From the NCBI RefSeq assembly GCF_002243645.1, contig NZ_CP017704.1, forward strand, positions 2,746,001 through 2,810,000: a stretch of DNA of 64,000 nucleotides, given 5' to 3'. This document shows, piece by piece, positions 1 to 10,312 of the stretch (positions are counted from its first letter, which is position 1; every line of letters begins with the position of its first letter). The notes beneath the pieces are model-generated. The model was given only the letters and a program-made list of their open reading frames with translations, made no database searches and had not been told where the DNA came from. Source of the DNA: Peribacillus simplex NBRC 15720 = DSM 1321. Lineage in GTDB: Bacteria > Bacillota > Bacilli > Bacillales > DSM-1321. A program made the position numbers and the translations under genes.

Positions 1-915
1 CTGGCTTTTACATTAGCTAATGGCTTTACTTACATCGAATATTATTTAAGTCGCGGAATGAATATTGATGACTTTGCCCCGAATTTGTCGTTCTTCTTCT
101 CAAATGGGCTCGACCCGGAATATACGGTTATCGGGAGGGTGGCAAGAAGGATTTGGGCGACAGTCATGCGGGATAAATATGGTGCGAATGACCGTAGCCA
201 GAAGCTCAAATACCATATACAGACTTCTGGGCGCTCCCTTCATGCGCAAGAAATTGATTTTAATGATATCAGAACGACACTTCAGGCATTAATGGCACTA
301 CAGGACAACTGTAACTCCCTGCATACTAATGCGTATGATGAAGCCATCACGACCCCTACTGAAGAATCCGTGCGCCGGGCAATGGCCATACAAATGATCA
401 TTACAAAGGAGCATGGTCTCTCAAAAAATGAAAATCCGATGCAAGGTGCCTTCATCGTAGAGGAATTGACGGATCTGGTTGAAGAGGCCGTACTGCAAGA
501 GTTCGATCGCATCAATGATCGAGGCGGTGTGCTGGGGGCAATGGAGACGCAGTATCAGCGCGGGAAAATCCAGGATGAATCGATGCATTACGAAATGAAA
601 AAGCATACGGGAGAATTGCCGATCATTGGTGTCAATACCTATTTGAACCCAAACCCTCCTTCCGAAGAAGCAGTGAACAGCATGGAAATTGCCCGTGCAA
701 CAAAGGAAGAAAAGGAAGGGCAAATCATAAATCTCCGGGCATTCCAGGAAAGAAATGAGGCGTTCACGGATGAGGCGCTAACTAAACTGAAATTGGCAGC
801 CATGAATGGGGAAAATATCTTTGCTGAACTCATGAACTGCGTGAGAGTGGCCAGTCTGGGTCAGATAACGAGGGCGCTATATGATGTAGGCGGTCAATAT
901 CGAAGAAATATGTAA
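1..915 (+). CDS. icmF: Isobutyryl-CoA mutase fused protein IcmF, C-terminal part (5' end outside window)
   Basis: The reading frame is open from base 1 and is cut by the window edge, leaving about 304 residues. It is the C-terminal part of the acyl-CoA mutase TIM barrel, with the family motifs [11 protein letters not shown] and [10 protein letters not shown]. The SGRS-type motif and the ending resemble IcmF, in which a B12-binding domain, a G-protein chaperone and the mutase barrel are fused. The enzyme interconverts isobutyryl-CoA and n-butyryl-CoA using adenosylcobalamin. The N-terminal domains lie outside the window, so the fusion itself is inferred from the family. A stand-alone mutase large subunit is the alternative. 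Confidence 0.85.
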   Translation: MAFTLANGFTYIEYYLSRGMNIDDFAPNLSFFFSNGLDPEYTVIGRVARRIWATVMRDKYGANDRSQKLKYHIQTSGRSLHAQEIDFNDIRTTLQALMALQDNCNSLHTNAYDEAITTPTEESVRRAMAIQMIITKEHGLSKNENPMQGAFIVEELTDLVEEAVLQEFDRINDRGGVLGAMETQYQRGKIQDESMHYEMKKHTGELPIIGVNTYLNPNPPSEEAVNSMEIARATKEEKEGQIINLRAFQERNEAFTDEALTKLKLAAMNGENIFAELMNCVRVASLGQITRALYDVGGQYRRNM

Positions 916-922
916 ACTAAGA

Positions 923-955
923 AGGGGGCTCCGAACGTTTAGGGGCCTCTTTTTT
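923..955 (+). terminator. Probable intrinsic terminator after icmF
   Basis: A G-rich arm (AAGGGGGCTCC) and a downstream arm (GGGGCCTCTT) can pair with some wobble or mismatch and are followed by a T-run. It lies directly after the icmF stop. Confidence 0.6.
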
Positions 956-1053
956 AAATAATTTCCGTCTTTTTTAACAAAATGAAGATTTTACCTTATA
1001 ATTATTTGGAAAAGGGGTAAAAATGAAGAATCAGCCCTATTGGAGTTGAGAAA

Positions 1054-1215
1054 ATGAACCTGAAAATGATTGGATTAATCATAGGTTACATTCTTGCCAT
1101 CATTTTTTTATTTGAGCTGTATGAGCATCAACTGGGAGCCATTTCTTTTTTTATCCTGACTGTTGTCTTTTTTACGGCAGCCTACCGTCAGAAATCCAAA
1201 AAGAAAAAGGAATGA
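1054..1215 (+). CDS. Small membrane protein, 53 aa, unknown function
   Basis: A 53-codon frame starts at ATG 1054, preceded by a GGAGTTGAG ribosome site at good spacing. The product has two hydrophobic stretches, about residues 5-20 and 28-43, separated by a short polar loop (ELYEHQ). It ends in a strongly basic tail (RQKSKKKKE), which suggests a two-span membrane protein with a cytoplasmic tail. It sits alone between icmF and rpoE in the same direction. I do not recognise the family. Support comes from the ribosome site, codon use and membrane topology. Confidence 0.6.
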   Translation: MNLKMIGLIIGYILAIIFLFELYEHQLGAISFFILTVVFFTAAYRQKSKKKKE

Positions 1216-1428
1216 TTTTATCTTTTAGTGTTTCCTGTGAATGATAGACAATAAGGTAAATCTGTGAAAGTATCATATAGAACTAGCATAAACCCATTTA
1301 GATTGTTTATAATGGAGTATATGTCTAGCAGGAATTGTCGTTATTTTATCGAACTACTGTTTTAGATTATTTTTTTATGTGAAAAAACACGGAATTTAGT
1401 GTTTGAATAGAGAAGGGAAGTGCGGAAT

Positions 1429-2013
1429 TTGAGTTTAAAACAATACTCAAAAGAGCAATTATTGGAAATGTCCTTAATAGAGATGGCATATGATTTGTTA
1501 GTGGAAAGAAATGAACCGATTCCATTTAAAGACTTAATAAGTGAATTAGCTTCGCTGCACCATTTATCTAAAGCGGAAGTGGAAAAGAAAATTGCACAAT
1601 TCTATACGGATTTAAATGTGGATGGCCGCTTCACTTCACTTGGGGACAACCGCTGGGGATTGAAAACATGGTACCCGGTTGACCAAATCGAAGAAGAAGT
1701 CGTACATGTTGTAAAACCTAAAAAGAAAAAGAAAGCCAAAAAGGCTGCTGTCGTTATCGACGATTTCGATGAACTTGAAGACGAAGACCTTGACTTTGAA
1801 GAAGATATCGATGATCTGGACGAGGATGACGATGATGACGATGATGATATTCTAGGTTCTCCAGTCATCGATGAAGTGCTTTTGGATGATGACGTGGATG
1901 ATGACGACGATCTGGAAGAAGAAATAATCGAAGATGATGCATTTGTCCTGGAAGATGATGAGGATGAAGACGAAGATGATTTGGATGACTTGGATAAAGA
2001 GGATGAGAAATAA
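1429..2013 (+). CDS. rpoE: DNA-directed RNA polymerase delta subunit RpoE
   Basis: The delta subunit of Firmicute RNA polymerase raises promoter selectivity and helps recycle the enzyme. The product is 194 aa. An ordered N-terminal HARE-HTH domain (about residues 1-90, ending in the family-typical GRFTSLGDNRWGLKTWYP) is followed by a short basic KKKKKAKK patch and a long disordered Asp/Glu tail, the family's standard layout. I chose TTG at 1429 because it gives MSLKQYS, aligned with B. subtilis MGIKQYS, and stands about ten bases from the AGAAGGGA ribosome site. An in-frame GTG at 1420 is too close to that site. A TATAAT at 1308-1313 is a possible -10 element. Confidence 0.95.
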   Translation: MSLKQYSKEQLLEMSLIEMAYDLLVERNEPIPFKDLISELASLHHLSKAEVEKKIAQFYTDLNVDGRFTSLGDNRWGLKTWYPVDQIEEEVVHVVKPKKKKKAKKAAVVIDDFDELEDEDLDFEEDIDDLDEDDDDDDDDILGSPVIDEVLLDDDVDDDDDLEEEIIEDDAFVLEDDEDEDEDDLDDLDKEDEK

Positions 2014-2023
2014 ATAATCGCCC

Positions 2024-2063
2024 TTGACTTTTTGAGGCGAAATTTGTAGAATCATTTTTGGGC
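2024..2063 (+). promoter_or_regulatory. pyrG promoter with GGGC start site
   Basis: TTGACT (2024-2029), a 17-base spacer and TAGAAT (2047-2052) form a SigA promoter. Seven bases further on is GGGC (2060-2063). A transcript starting with GGGC is the hallmark of the B. subtilis pyrG promoter, where low CTP makes polymerase add extra G residues. The promoter begins just past the rpoE stop, so pyrG can be transcribed independently. Confidence 0.8.
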
Positions 2064-2096
2064 TCCTTAAAAAAGGACACAATGATTAAATTATAT

Positions 2097-2138
2097 CGCT
2101 CCCTTACTTTTATTGTAAGCGGAGCGTTTTTGTTTTTA
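2097..2138 (+). terminator. pyrG leader attenuator
   Basis: CGCTCC-CTTAC pairs with GTAAG-C-GGAGCG, with one bulged base, and is followed by a T-rich run. The 5' arm is the pyrimidine tract GCTCCCTTAC. In the B. subtilis model this tract pairs with the slippage-made poly-G 5' end when CTP is low, which prevents termination. The hairpin starts 38 bases after the predicted start site and about 290 bases before the pyrG ATG. I see nothing else definable in 2139-2415. Confidence 0.75.
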
Positions 2139-2359
2139 ATGATGGAATGAATAAATGACATCATTTTTTTATTTTTAAAAATGATTTCTCGTAGAATTGT
2201 AAAAACTATAGAGAACCTATTTATGTTTACTGTCATTTAAGGAAATTTATTCTTGTTCATGTATCCTGCATGACTCTCACTAAAGACCTTTAAGTGATTA
2301 ATGGTTTGTACTGGTTTACGGCTTTTAGCTTTTAACCGCTCATGTGGCGGAAGATTTGA

Positions 2360-4033
<1,674 letters not shown>

Positions 4034-4041
4034 TAAACAAA

Positions 4042-4112
4042 AAAACAGCCCATGGGGCTGTTTCAGACTGTAGGCAAACTCGATGAAAATCGAGTTTGCC
4101 TACAGTTTTTTT
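4042..4112 (+). terminator. Tandem terminators after pyrG
   Basis: A first perfect 9-bp hairpin (AAACAGCCC / GGGCTGTTT) lacks a long T-run. It is followed at 4068-4105 by a perfect 17-bp stem, CTGTAGGCAAACTCGAT, closed by a GAAA tetraloop and followed by seven T residues. The second is one of the strongest terminators in the window. Confidence 0.9.
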
Positions 4113-4132
4113 ATGGCTTGTACAATTTGGAC

Positions 4133-4243
4133 GTTGATTTTCATTCCAGGCACTCGCTTTCCGCGGGAGGTCATGGAGCCTCCTCGGCTTGAGCCTGCGG
4201 GGTCTTCAAGATGCGCTTTTCCGCACCTTCCTCTCCAATCAAC
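4133..4243 (+). repeat. Dispersed palindromic (REP/MITE-like) element
   Basis: This 111-bp element is bounded by GTTGATT and AATCAAC, which are perfect inverted termini. Its interior is GC-rich (CGCTTTCCGCGGG, GAGCCTCCTCGGC, GCCTGCGGGG). The pattern matches, from memory, a short repeat found many times between genes in Bacillus-group chromosomes. It encodes nothing. It lies in the convergent gap between pyrG and ywjG, a typical location. Only one copy is visible here. Confidence 0.75.
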
Positions 4244-4298
4244 TTTGTTATAACATTTACTAATCATACCTGAGGATTTGAAGGTTTAGATGAATTTA

Positions 4299-4829
4299 TC
4301 ATTCTTCATCTTCATATTCTTTTATGATTTCTTCAAGAGTGAATTTAATCCCATAATAAGCGAAAAGAGCGGCAATGAGGGTAGGGAACCCATATCGATT
4401 TCCGGTTTCATCGGGAATCAACCCCCGTTGGATACGTAAATCAATATGAACGTCAGCCAACTCCAAAAGAGAATCTTCTTCAGAAGCGACGGATGTAGAA
4501 ACCGCAACAAATGGGATATCTTTTTCCTTGAGTTGTTTTGCCAGCAACACCGCTTCTGAATCATCCGAATGGCGGCTGAATATAAGAAATCGATCTTCCC
4601 TGGAAATAGTTTCTCCTAATTCATATCTTTTTGCCTTAGGAAAGGGTTCTGCCCCGTCCAAAGCCTCGGCAGTGACGCCTTGCATTTCACCAAAACCATG
4701 AATGAAAACGGAACCATCCCCAACCGCAGCCTGAGCCAGCAAGCGTCCGGCATCTTCCATTTCAAAGGCTTCATTTTCAATCATTTTTTTAAATAAACCG
4801 CTTATCTGTGTCGAGAAAATTTTTAACAT
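4299..4829 (-). CDS. ywjG: DUF2529 protein YwjG, SIS-like fold
   Basis: The product is 176 aa and matches the DUF2529 family (YwjG) by sequence and by its place between pyrG and spo0F. The start is the ATG whose complement is at 4827-4829, preceded by AAAGGAGT on the minus strand. A longer in-frame extension has no ribosome site. Segments such as GDGSVFIHGFGEMQG, FLIFSRHSDDSEAVLLAK and IPFVAVSTS suggest a SIS-like sugar-phosphate-binding fold, which is an inference. The biochemical role is unknown. It is transcribed divergently from spo0F. Confidence 0.85.
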   Translation of the reverse strand: MLKIFSTQISGLFKKMIENEAFEMEDAGRLLAQAAVGDGSVFIHGFGEMQGVTAEALDGAEPFPKAKRYELGETISREDRFLIFSRHSDDSEAVLLAKQLKEKDIPFVAVSTSVASEEDSLLELADVHIDLRIQRGLIPDETGNRYGFPTLIAALFAYYGIKFTLEEIIKEYEDEE

Positions 4830-4931
4830 GATTAGGGACTCCTTTAAAAATAATATACTTAGTATAAATGACTTTCCTTTGCATTGACAGGTTTCAGGGT
4901 TTTTGATCCAAAGTGCTGAATTTACTAAATC

Positions 4932-5002
4932 GGTCGAAAAAACAAAAAAATTAAAATTCCTTTTAGCCATACAGCAGGAATTTTGTTACAATTATCGAAT
5001 AT
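4932..5002 (+). promoter_or_regulatory. spo0F SigH promoter with possible Spo0A box
   Basis: GCAGGAATT (4974-4982), an 11-base spacer and ATCGAATAT (4994-5002) match the SigH consensus RnAGGAWWW / RnnGAATWW throughout. About 40 bases upstream, GGTCGAA (4932-4938) matches the 0A box TGTCGAA at six of seven positions. In B. subtilis spo0F is transcribed by SigH and controlled by Spo0A, so position and sequence agree. The transcript would carry a leader of roughly 135 bases. Confidence 0.75.
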
Positions 5003-5144
5003 GAACATAGAATTCATGAATGGATTAAATGCGTTGGACCACAAGTAATTTAACGCAATCTATGTAACTACCCTTTTTCGGGTAATATGGCCGAATAGGC
5101 CAATATATTTAAATTGATGAATCGGGAAGGGGAGAGGTGATAAA

Positions 5145-5516
5145 ATGCCAGGGAAAATATTGATTGTTGATGATCAATTCGGGATTCGTATTTTATTGAA
5201 TGAGGTTTTACATAAAGAAGGGTATGAAACATTTCAAGCCGCTAATGGCATTCAAGCCTTGGAAGTGCTAAATAATCATTCACCTGATCTTGTATTGCTG
5301 GATATGAAGATTCCGGGAATGGATGGCATTGAGATCTTGAAAAGGATGAAAGTCGTCGATCCGGACATCCGGGTCATAATCATGACGGCATATGGTGAAC
5401 TTGATATGATTCAAGAAGCAAAGGATTTAGGGGCAATGACACATTTTGCAAAGCCGTTTGATATTGATGATATTAGAAAAGCCGTTCGTGAATACTTGCC
5501 GATTCAATCAAGTTAA
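5145..5516 (+). CDS. spo0F: Sporulation phosphorelay response regulator Spo0F
   Basis: Spo0F is a single-domain receiver that takes phosphate from sporulation kinases and passes it to Spo0B, leading to Spo0A~P. The product is 123 aa with no output domain, as expected. The acidic pocket residues D9 and D10, the phosphorylated D53 (LLDMKIPG), the switch T81 and the conserved K103 are all present. The start is ATG 5145 behind GGGGAGAGGTG. It is monocistronic, with a SigH-type promoter upstream and a probable terminator downstream. Confidence 0.97.
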   Translation: MPGKILIVDDQFGIRILLNEVLHKEGYETFQAANGIQALEVLNNHSPDLVLLDMKIPGMDGIEILKRMKVVDPDIRVIIMTAYGELDMIQEAKDLGAMTHFAKPFDIDDIRKAVREYLPIQSS

Positions 5517-5552
5517 CGGTCTTGAAAATTTAATATTATTGACGGAGAAGTT

Positions 5553-5590
5553 GCCGCGGCTATCTTTTTTTAGATGGGCCGTGTTTTTTT
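5553..5590 (+). terminator. Probable terminator after spo0F
   Basis: GCCGCGGCTATCT can pair imperfectly with AGATGGGCCG and is followed by a run of seven T residues. The stem contains mismatches, so confidence is moderate. Confidence 0.55.
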
Positions 5591-5643
5591 GGAATAAAAT
5601 TTGAGGCTTGCTATAGTGTAATTGTTGCTGTTTTTTTGATGTA

Positions 5644-5672
5644 TTGATATGCTAAAAGAGGAGAGATATTCT
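5644..5672 (+). promoter_or_regulatory. Predicted fbaA SigA promoter
   Basis: TTGATA (5644-5649) and TATTCT (5667-5672) are separated by 17 bases, about 90 bases upstream of fbaA. Confidence 0.55.
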
Positions 5673-5763
5673 GATTTATAAGCGTATGCTACGTTGTTTT
5701 TAGGGAATATCTAGAAAGAAATAACTTTAAAAATTATAACACCCACTAGTAGGAGGAAATCAA

Positions 5764-6621
5764 ATGCCTTTAGTTTCTATGAAAGATATGCTGAATAAAG
5801 CCCTTGAGGAAAAATATGCGGTAGGTCAATTCAATATCAATAACCTTGAATGGACTCAAGCTATTCTAGCTGCTGCAGAACAAGAAAAATCTCCAGTTAT
5901 CCTTGGTGTTTCCGAAGGTGCTGCCCGTCATATGGGTGGTTTTAAAACGACTGTCATGATGGTTCAAGGATTGTTGGAAGACATGAAAATCACTGTTCCT
6001 GTGGCCATTCACCTTGACCATGGTTCAAGTTTTGATAAATGTAAGGAAGCTATCGAAGCCGGATTCACTTCAGTAATGATCGATGCTTCACATCATCCAA
6101 TCGAAGAAAATATTGAAACAACCAAGAAGGTTGTCGAATTCGCTCACGCACGGAATGTTTCGGTTGAAGCGGAAGTGGGCACGGTTGGCGGACAAGAAGA
6201 TGATGTAATCGCTGATGGAGTCGTATATGCAGACCCTCAAGAATGTGAACAGTTAGTTAAAGAAACGAATGTCGACTGTTTTGCTCCAGCTTTGGGATCC
6301 GTTCACGGACCATACAAAGGTGAACCTGACCTAGGCTATAAAGAAATGGAAGAAGTACGGGATTTAACGAACAAACCTCTTGTTCTTCATGGCGGTACAG
6401 GCATCCCTACAAAAGATATCCAAAAAGCGATTTCTCTTGGAACATCAAAAATCAATGTGAATACGGAAAATCAAATTGTGTTCACAAAAGCGGTTCGTGA
6501 AATTCTGAATAACGATTCTGAAGTGTACGATCCTCGTAAATACATGGTTCCTGGCCGTGAAGCTATTAAAGAAACTGTCATCGGCAAAATACGTGAATTC
6601 GGTTCAAACGGCAAAGCATAA
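5764..6621 (+). CDS. fbaA: Class II fructose-bisphosphate aldolase FbaA
   Basis: This zinc aldolase interconverts fructose-1,6-bisphosphate with dihydroxyacetone phosphate and glyceraldehyde-3-phosphate in glycolysis and gluconeogenesis. The product is 285 aa, the usual length. Visible signatures are [12 protein letters not shown] with the metal-binding and catalytic His/Asp, [14 protein letters not shown], and [10 protein letters not shown]. The ATG follows a TAGGAGGAAATCAA ribosome site. It precedes tal as in B. subtilis, but a hairpin terminator and about 170 bases separate the two genes, so they are probably separate units. Confidence 0.97.
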   Translation: MPLVSMKDMLNKALEEKYAVGQFNINNLEWTQAILAAAEQEKSPVILGVSEGAARHMGGFKTTVMMVQGLLEDMKITVPVAIHLDHGSSFDKCKEAIEAGFTSVMIDASHHPIEENIETTKKVVEFAHARNVSVEAEVGTVGGQEDDVIADGVVYADPQECEQLVKETNVDCFAPALGSVHGPYKGEPDLGYKEMEEVRDLTNKPLVLHGGTGIPTKDIQKAISLGTSKINVNTENQIVFTKAVREILNNDSEVYDPRKYMVPGREAIKETVIGKIREFGSNGKA

Positions 6622-6661
6622 TTTCAAACGTATTAAATGTAAGATGATAAAGGTAATATTC

Positions 6662-6696
6662 CCATTGGGGGGGTCCCCCCTAATGGTTTCTTTTAG
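6662..6696 (+). terminator. fbaA terminator with G-run/C-run stem
   Basis: CCATT, a run of seven G, one T, a run of six C, then TAATGG form a compact hairpin followed by a T-rich stretch. The homopolymer G/C arms are unusual in this AT-rich window. Confidence 0.75.
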
Positions 6697-6789
6697 ATGC
6701 AGGGCTGAATCCGGGCTCTATTTTTCGAACAATTAGAATTCAGAGACATATAGAGAAATAAAAAATCGATTACATACGGAGGATATTTT

Positions 6790-7440
6790 ATGAAATTCTT
6801 TATAGATACAGCAAACATGGAAGAAATCAAACAAGCCCACGAACTTGGCGTTTTAGCAGGTGTTACGACTAACCCGTCCCTTGTTGCAAGAGAAAAGGGA
6901 GTTTCTTTCCATGACCGGCTAAAAGAAATCACAAGTCTTGTTAAGGAATCCGTTTCTGCTGAAGTCATTGCGCTTGATTTTGAAGGAATGATGGCTGAAG
7001 CCAAGGAACTTGTTGCGATTGCACCTAATATCACGATTAAAGTGCCAATGACTCCGGACGGCTTGAAGGCTGTTTCAGCACTTACAAAACAAGGTGTCAA
7101 AACAAATGTCACGCTTATTTTCAGTGCCAACCAAGCATTATTGGCAGCTAGGGCAGGAGCAACTTATGTATCGCCATTTTTAGGACGCTTGGATGACATC
7201 GGCCAAAATGGTCTGGATTTAATTTCGGATATTGCTGACATATTTGCGATCCATGATATCAACGCTGAGATCATTGCAGCTTCCATCCGCCATCCGATGC
7301 ATATTACAGAAGCGGCTCTTAAAGGGGCACATATTGCAACGATCCCTTATAAAGTTTTAATCCAATTATTCCACCACCCATTAACGGATAAAGGGATTGA
7401 AGCTTTCTTGAACGATTGGAATTCACGCACTGAAGCATAA
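6790..7440 (+). CDS. tal: Transaldolase, TalC/YwjH type
   Basis: This short transaldolase/fructose-6-phosphate aldolase-like enzyme of the non-oxidative pentose phosphate pathway has 216 aa. It shows the family start MKFFIDTAN, the TTNPSL motif, the Schiff-base lysine region ITIKVPMT, and the [11 protein letters not shown] and [10 protein letters not shown] segments. The ATG follows a GGAGGATATTTT ribosome site. Its position between fbaA and murA2 is the same as B. subtilis ywjH. Whether it acts as a transaldolase or a fructose-6-phosphate aldolase cannot be read from the sequence alone; the neighbours favour transaldolase. Confidence 0.93.
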   Translation: MKFFIDTANMEEIKQAHELGVLAGVTTNPSLVAREKGVSFHDRLKEITSLVKESVSAEVIALDFEGMMAEAKELVAIAPNITIKVPMTPDGLKAVSALTKQGVKTNVTLIFSANQALLAARAGATYVSPFLGRLDDIGQNGLDLISDIADIFAIHDINAEIIAASIRHPMHITEAALKGAHIATIPYKVLIQLFHHPLTDKGIEAFLNDWNSRTEA

Positions 7441-7587
7441 TGCCTTGCCGCTAAGTCGCTATAGATTGCACCTTTTTAATAAAATTAACATAAATTAGAA
7501 ATTTTTATCTTTTTTTTACATGAATTTTCTACTTTTGTGTAAACTAAAGAACTAGATAGTAAATGTTGTCGGATTATGCAATTTCCT

Positions 7588-7598
7588 TGTGGTAAAAT
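7588..7598 (+). promoter_or_regulatory. Possible extended -10 promoter of murA2
   Basis: TGGTAAAAT (7590-7598) is an extended -10 element about 50 bases before murA2. No good -35 element is visible. The gap 7441-7587 shows no clear hairpin terminator for tal. Confidence 0.4.
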
Positions 7599-7648
7599 AT
7601 TACTTTTTAAAGTAGCTTCTAAGTGCTTAGCGTGGAAGGGAGTTTATT

Positions 7649-8932
7649 ATGGAAAAACTTAAAATTGCCGGTGGCTACCCTCTAAAGGGAAGCATTCGTG
7701 TCAGCGGAGCAAAAAATAGTGCGGTTGCCCTTATTCCAGCAACAATTTTAGCGGACTCTCCCGTAACGATTGAAGGCCTGCCTGATATCTCGGATGTACA
7801 GATGCTGAAAGAGTTAATGGAGGAAATTGGCGGTGAGGTATCCTTTGATGAAGGAGAAATGACAGTCAACCCTAGCAGGATGATTTCAATGCCTCTTCCT
7901 AATGGAAGGGTCAAGAAGTTACGTGCCTCTTATTATTTAATGGGGGCAATGCTTGGTAAATTCAAAAAGGCAGTGATCGGCTTGCCTGGAGGCTGCCATT
8001 TAGGACCCCGTCCGATAGATCAGCATATTAAGGGCTTCGAAGCACTAGGCGCACAAGTGACGAATGAACAAGGAGCCATTTACCTTAGGGCGGACGAGCT
8101 ACGGGGAGCCCGCATCTATTTGGATGTCGTTAGTGTAGGGGCAACGATCAACATCATGCTTGCCGCCGTTTTGGCCAAAGGCCGCACTGTGATTGAAAAC
8201 GCTGCGAAAGAACCGGAAATCATCGATGTTGCCACATTGTTGACCAATATGGGAGCGAAAATAAAGGGTGCTGGAACGGATATCATTCGTATTGATGGTG
8301 TGGAAAGTTTGCATGGGTGCAAGCATACGATCATACCGGATCGGATTGAAGCCGGTACTTTCATGATTTTAGCCGCTGCTGTCGGTGAAGGAATTCTGAT
8401 CGATAATGTCATTCCCCAGCATTTGGAGTCATTGACTGCCAAATTAAGGGAAATGGGGATTAATATTGAAGCGGGTGATGACCAGATATTTGTCTCACCG
8501 GGAGAAAACTATAAATCCGTTGATATCAAGACGTTGGTTTACCCTGGATTCCCAACGGATCTTCAGCAACCTTTCACTTCCCTTTTAACAAAAGCAAGCG
8601 GTTCTAGTATGGTGACCGATACGATATACGGGGCACGATTTAAGCATATTGATGAACTGCGACGCATGAATGCGAAGATCAAAGTCGAGGGCAGAGCAGG
8701 CATTGTCGATGGTCCTGTCCAACTTCATGGGGCAAAAGTGAAGGCAAGCGATTTACGTGCCGGAGCAGCTCTGGTAATTGCCGGTTTAATGGCTGAAGGG
8801 ATTACAGAAGTGACCGGGCTTGAACATATAGATCGCGGATATAGCCATCTTGTTGAAAAACTTTCAGGTTTGGGAGCGACGATTTGGCGTGAAGAAATGA
8901 CCCAAGAAGAAGTGGAGCAGCTTAAAAGCTGA
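7649..8932 (+). CDS. murA2: UDP-GlcNAc 1-carboxyvinyltransferase 2 (MurZ/MurAB)
   Basis: It transfers enolpyruvate from PEP to UDP-GlcNAc, the first committed step of peptidoglycan synthesis. The product is 427 aa, with the catalytic cysteine C116 in [15 protein letters not shown] and the conserved [14 protein letters not shown]-terminus. It is the paralog next to tal and glpX, corresponding to B. subtilis murZ (murAB). A second copy, murA1, lies at 45852. In B. subtilis the other paralog is the main enzyme. The start ATG 7649 has a GGAAGGGAG site. Confidence 0.96.
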   Translation: MEKLKIAGGYPLKGSIRVSGAKNSAVALIPATILADSPVTIEGLPDISDVQMLKELMEEIGGEVSFDEGEMTVNPSRMISMPLPNGRVKKLRASYYLMGAMLGKFKKAVIGLPGGCHLGPRPIDQHIKGFEALGAQVTNEQGAIYLRADELRGARIYLDVVSVGATINIMLAAVLAKGRTVIENAAKEPEIIDVATLLTNMGAKIKGAGTDIIRIDGVESLHGCKHTIIPDRIEAGTFMILAAAVGEGILIDNVIPQHLESLTAKLREMGINIEAGDDQIFVSPGENYKSVDIKTLVYPGFPTDLQQPFTSLLTKASGSSMVTDTIYGARFKHIDELRRMNAKIKVEGRAGIVDGPVQLHGAKVKASDLRAGAALVIAGLMAEGITEVTGLEHIDRGYSHLVEKLSGLGATIWREEMTQEEVEQLKS

Positions 8933-8957
8933 TCCCTTTTCTTGTTACCTCATTGTG

Positions 8958-8986
8958 TTACTATATATGATATAATGTGTTATACT
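8958..8986 (+). promoter_or_regulatory. Two overlapping extended -10 promoters before glpX
   Basis: TGATATAAT (8968-8976) and TGTTATACT (8978-8986) are both extended -10 elements. TTACTA (8958-8963) could serve as -35 for the second with a 17-base spacer. Confidence 0.5.
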
Positions 8987-9031
8987 AATATATAAATAAA
9001 TCATGCTAGTGTACATGAGGGGGAACCGGAA

Positions 9032-9994
9032 ATGGAAAGAAGTTTATCGATGGAGCTTGTCCGCGTAACAGAGGCGGCGGCACTGAATTCAGCTCGTTGG
9101 ATGGGAAGAGGAAAGAAAGACGAAGCAGATGATGCAGCAACAACTGCAATGCGGGATGTTTTCAATACTATTCCCATGCAAGGAACGGTTGTAATCGGTG
9201 AAGGGGAAATGGATGAAGCGCCAATGCTTTATATTGGCGAAAAACTTGGTACAGGTCTTGGGCCACTAGTGGATGTTGCGGTTGATCCTTTAGAAGGTAC
9301 GAACATCGTTGCATCTGGCGGCTGGAATGCATTGGCTGTATTGGCGATAGCCGATAAGGGGAACTTGCTTCATGCCCCGGATATGTATATGGATAAAATA
9401 GCCGTTGGACCCGAGGCTGTTGGTCAGATTGATATCAATGCTTCCGTATTGGACAACCTGAAAGCGGTAGCCAAGGCAAAAAATAAAGATATCCAAGACG
9501 TGGTTGCTACTGTATTGAACCGCGATCGTCATTCGAAGATCATTCATGAACTTCGTGAGGCAGGGGCACGTATCAAGTTGATCAACGATGGAGACGTAGC
9601 AGGAGCCATAAATACGGCTTTCGATCTTACTGGTGTTGATATCTTATTCGGATCTGGCGGAGCTCCAGAGGGAGTTATTGCAGCCGTTGCTTTGAAATGC
9701 CTTGGAGGGGAAATTCAAGGTAAGCTGGTTCCTCATAGTGATGAAGAAGTGGAACGCTGTGGGAAAATGGGCCTTGATTTAGGAAAAGTCCTCAGAATGG
9801 AAGATCTTGTTCGCGGAGATGACGCAATTTTTGCTGCAACAGGTGTGACTGATGGAGAACTTTTACGCGGTGTACAATTTAAAGGGCATTACGGCGAAAC
9901 ACAATCCGTAGTCATGCGTGCTAAATCTGGAACCGTTCGATTCATCGATGGGCGTCACAGTCTTAAAATTAAACCGAATGGTTTGATCGACTGA
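9032..9994 (+). CDS. glpX: Class II fructose-1,6-bisphosphatase GlpX
   Basis: It removes the 1-phosphate of fructose-1,6-bisphosphate in gluconeogenesis and needs Mn2+ or Mg2+. The product is 320 aa. The metal-binding signatures [16 protein letters not shown] and VDPLEGTN are visible, as is the FGSGGAPEG loop of the GlpX family. The start is ATG 9032 with a GAGGGGGAA ribosome site. It lies between murA2 and rho as in B. subtilis (ywjI), with its own extended -10 promoters upstream and a strong terminator after it. Confidence 0.95.
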   Translation: MERSLSMELVRVTEAAALNSARWMGRGKKDEADDAATTAMRDVFNTIPMQGTVVIGEGEMDEAPMLYIGEKLGTGLGPLVDVAVDPLEGTNIVASGGWNALAVLAIADKGNLLHAPDMYMDKIAVGPEAVGQIDINASVLDNLKAVAKAKNKDIQDVVATVLNRDRHSKIIHELREAGARIKLINDGDVAGAINTAFDLTGVDILFGSGGAPEGVIAAVALKCLGGEIQGKLVPHSDEEVERCGKMGLDLGKVLRMEDLVRGDDAIFAATGVTDGELLRGVQFKGHYGETQSVVMRAKSGTVRFIDGRHSLKIKPNGLID

Positions 9995-10022
9995 TAGCGT
10001 TTTTTAGAAAAATCACTTTTAA

Positions 10023-10056
10023 AAAGCGAGCGGTTTCATCGCTCGCTTTCTCTTTT
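10023..10056 (+). terminator. glpX terminator
   Basis: AAAGCGAGCG pairs perfectly with CGCTCGCTTT around a seven-base loop and is followed by a T-rich tract. Confidence 0.9.
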
Positions 10057-10312
10057 AAAAAATTTAAGTTGAATAATTAAAATAAAAAAAGTAAAATAAA
10101 GCTTGGTCTACTATTAATAATTTAAAATCTGCCCTTTCACTCCAAACTTCAAGAAGCCTTCAAATAATTTTCTTCTTTACATGTAAAAATGTATCATCCT
10201 TTCTAAGAAAACTCTGGTCGGGTACATGGATTGCGGTTTTTCTTCCATCTAACAAACCATTTCTTTTTCAGTATGGGTGAAAACGTTTAATTAATAAAAG
10301 TGTGGTGTCATA
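10057..10312 (+). promoter_or_regulatory. rho leader region, C-rich and G-poor segment
   Basis: About 255 bases precede rho without an obvious gene. Bases 10126-10200 are rich in C and pyrimidine pairs and poor in G (for example GCCCTTTCACTCC), resembling a Rho-loading stretch. B. subtilis rho is reported to be autoregulated through its leader, so this is a candidate Rho-dependent attenuator. No intrinsic terminator hairpin is visible. The Shine-Dalgarno before the ATG is weak (GTGGTGTC). Confidence 0.35.

Noticed and set aside
1420..1428. GTG 1420 as the rpoE start
   Set aside because: It lies almost on the Shine-Dalgarno. TTG 1429 is correctly spaced and matches the conserved N-terminus.
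10277..10292. cre-like TGAAAACGTTTAAT before rho
   Set aside because: The centre fits, but the right end has two mismatches to conserved bases. It is weaker than the nuo site and lies next to the rho start without a promoter nearby.
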